Positions 63,882-64,000 of a stretch of DNA of 64,000 nucleotides are shown here, in pieces. Every line of letters starts with the position of its first letter. Positions within the stretch are counted from its first letter, which is position 1. The position numbers and the translations under genes were made by a program. The stretch spans positions 62,001 to 126,000 of the forward strand of contig CAJULO010000002.1 of the NCBI GenBank assembly GCA_910586945.1, read 5' to 3'. The stretch comes from an uncultured Christensenellaceae bacterium (lineage in GTDB: Bacteria; Bacillota; Clostridia; Christensenellales; Borkfalkiaceae). The notes beneath the pieces were generated by a model, which searched no databases, had not been told where the DNA came from, and worked only from the letters and a program-made list of their open reading frames with translations.

Positions 63882-64000
63882 TTTTTAAAGTAATTTTACC
63901 TAAATTTGTAATTTTTGCTTCAAAAATATCTTTTTTATATTTTCCATATAAGTAAATAGTAAACCATTTTGTAAAATTTTTGTGTCTATCTAATACTATG
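63856..64000 (-). CDS. C-terminal end of an unknown protein (cut by window edge)
   Basis: On the minus strand a frame is open from the window end to a TAA at 63856-63858, encoding about 47 residues that end KKDIFEAKITNLGKITLKIN and NQVYNK. The position, convergent with the acetyltransferase and sharing its terminator, supports a real gene. No family is recognised from so short a piece. Confidence 0.4.
   Translation of the reverse strand, partial: IVLDRHKNFTKWFTIYLYGKYKKDIFEAKITNLGKITLKINNQVYNK

Overview
The window is a continuous, AT-rich bacterial chromosome segment with dense genes and short gaps. It most resembles an anaerobic, spore-lineage Firmicute of the class Clostridia. The signs are a SpoIIID regulator, a Spo0A-type DNA-binding domain, RicT (YaaT), DapL for meso-diaminopimelate, rubrerythrin plus an A-type flavodiiron protein, a dimeric glycyl-tRNA synthetase and a ferredoxin-style split glutamate synthase. 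A secreted M60-type zinc peptidase, a family linked to mucin, hints at an animal-gut habitat; this is inference. No rRNA, tRNA, CRISPR array, transposase or prophage block was found.

Layout. 1-4.3 kb: end of fusA, an unknown lipoprotein, tuf and a small conserved gene. 4.3-9.7 kb: greA behind a leader terminator, then a yaaO/tmk/holB/ricT cluster as in Bacillus, a ferredoxin and a small membrane protein. 9.7-16.4 kb: a six-gene polyamine operon (speD, speA-like, speE, speB, carboxynorspermidine synthase and decarboxylase) behind a 300-base structured leader that ends in a terminator. 16.4-24.2 kb: mutY, cysS, a flavodiiron protein, then rpmG-secE-nusG-rplKA and rplJL with an L10 leader. 24.3-32.2 kb: spoIIID, a phage-tail-fibre-like protein, glyS, a PAP2 phosphatase, glnS, rubrerythrin and two overlapping micro-genes. 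32.4-42.8 kb: a nitrogen operon running glnA (type III), three glutamate synthase parts interrupted by purA, dapF, pyrG and dapL. 42.9-47.8 kb: two accessory genes, each with its own promoter and terminator (M60 surface peptidase; DUF262/DUF1524 nuclease). 47.8-58.9 kb: radA, fused ispDF and rqcP on the minus strand, then rpoBC. 58.9-64 kb: a P-type calcium ATPase, rplI, a Cys-rich micro-gene, a stand-alone Spo0A DNA-binding domain and a broken acetyltransferase gene.

How the parts work together. The polyamine operon holds arginine to agmatine to putrescine (speA-like, speB) plus two chemically different spermidine routes: the decarboxylated-AdoMet route (speD, speE) and the aspartate-semialdehyde route. 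The leader in front of it has a consensus promoter, an 11-bp long-range closing stem around nested hairpins, and a 12-bp terminator just before the speD ribosome site. That is the architecture of a transcription-attenuating riboswitch, and I could not match it to a class I know; it is the best candidate for something undescribed. The nitrogen operon makes glutamine and glutamate and then spends amide or amino nitrogen on purines, CTP and cell-wall diaminopimelate.

Other points worth checking are the Spo0A DNA-binding domain with no receiver, the greA leader terminator, the orphan S74 fibre protein, and the acetyltransferase with an in-frame stop and a reading frame that runs through its own terminator. 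All names come from reading the translated sequence and motifs; no database search was run.
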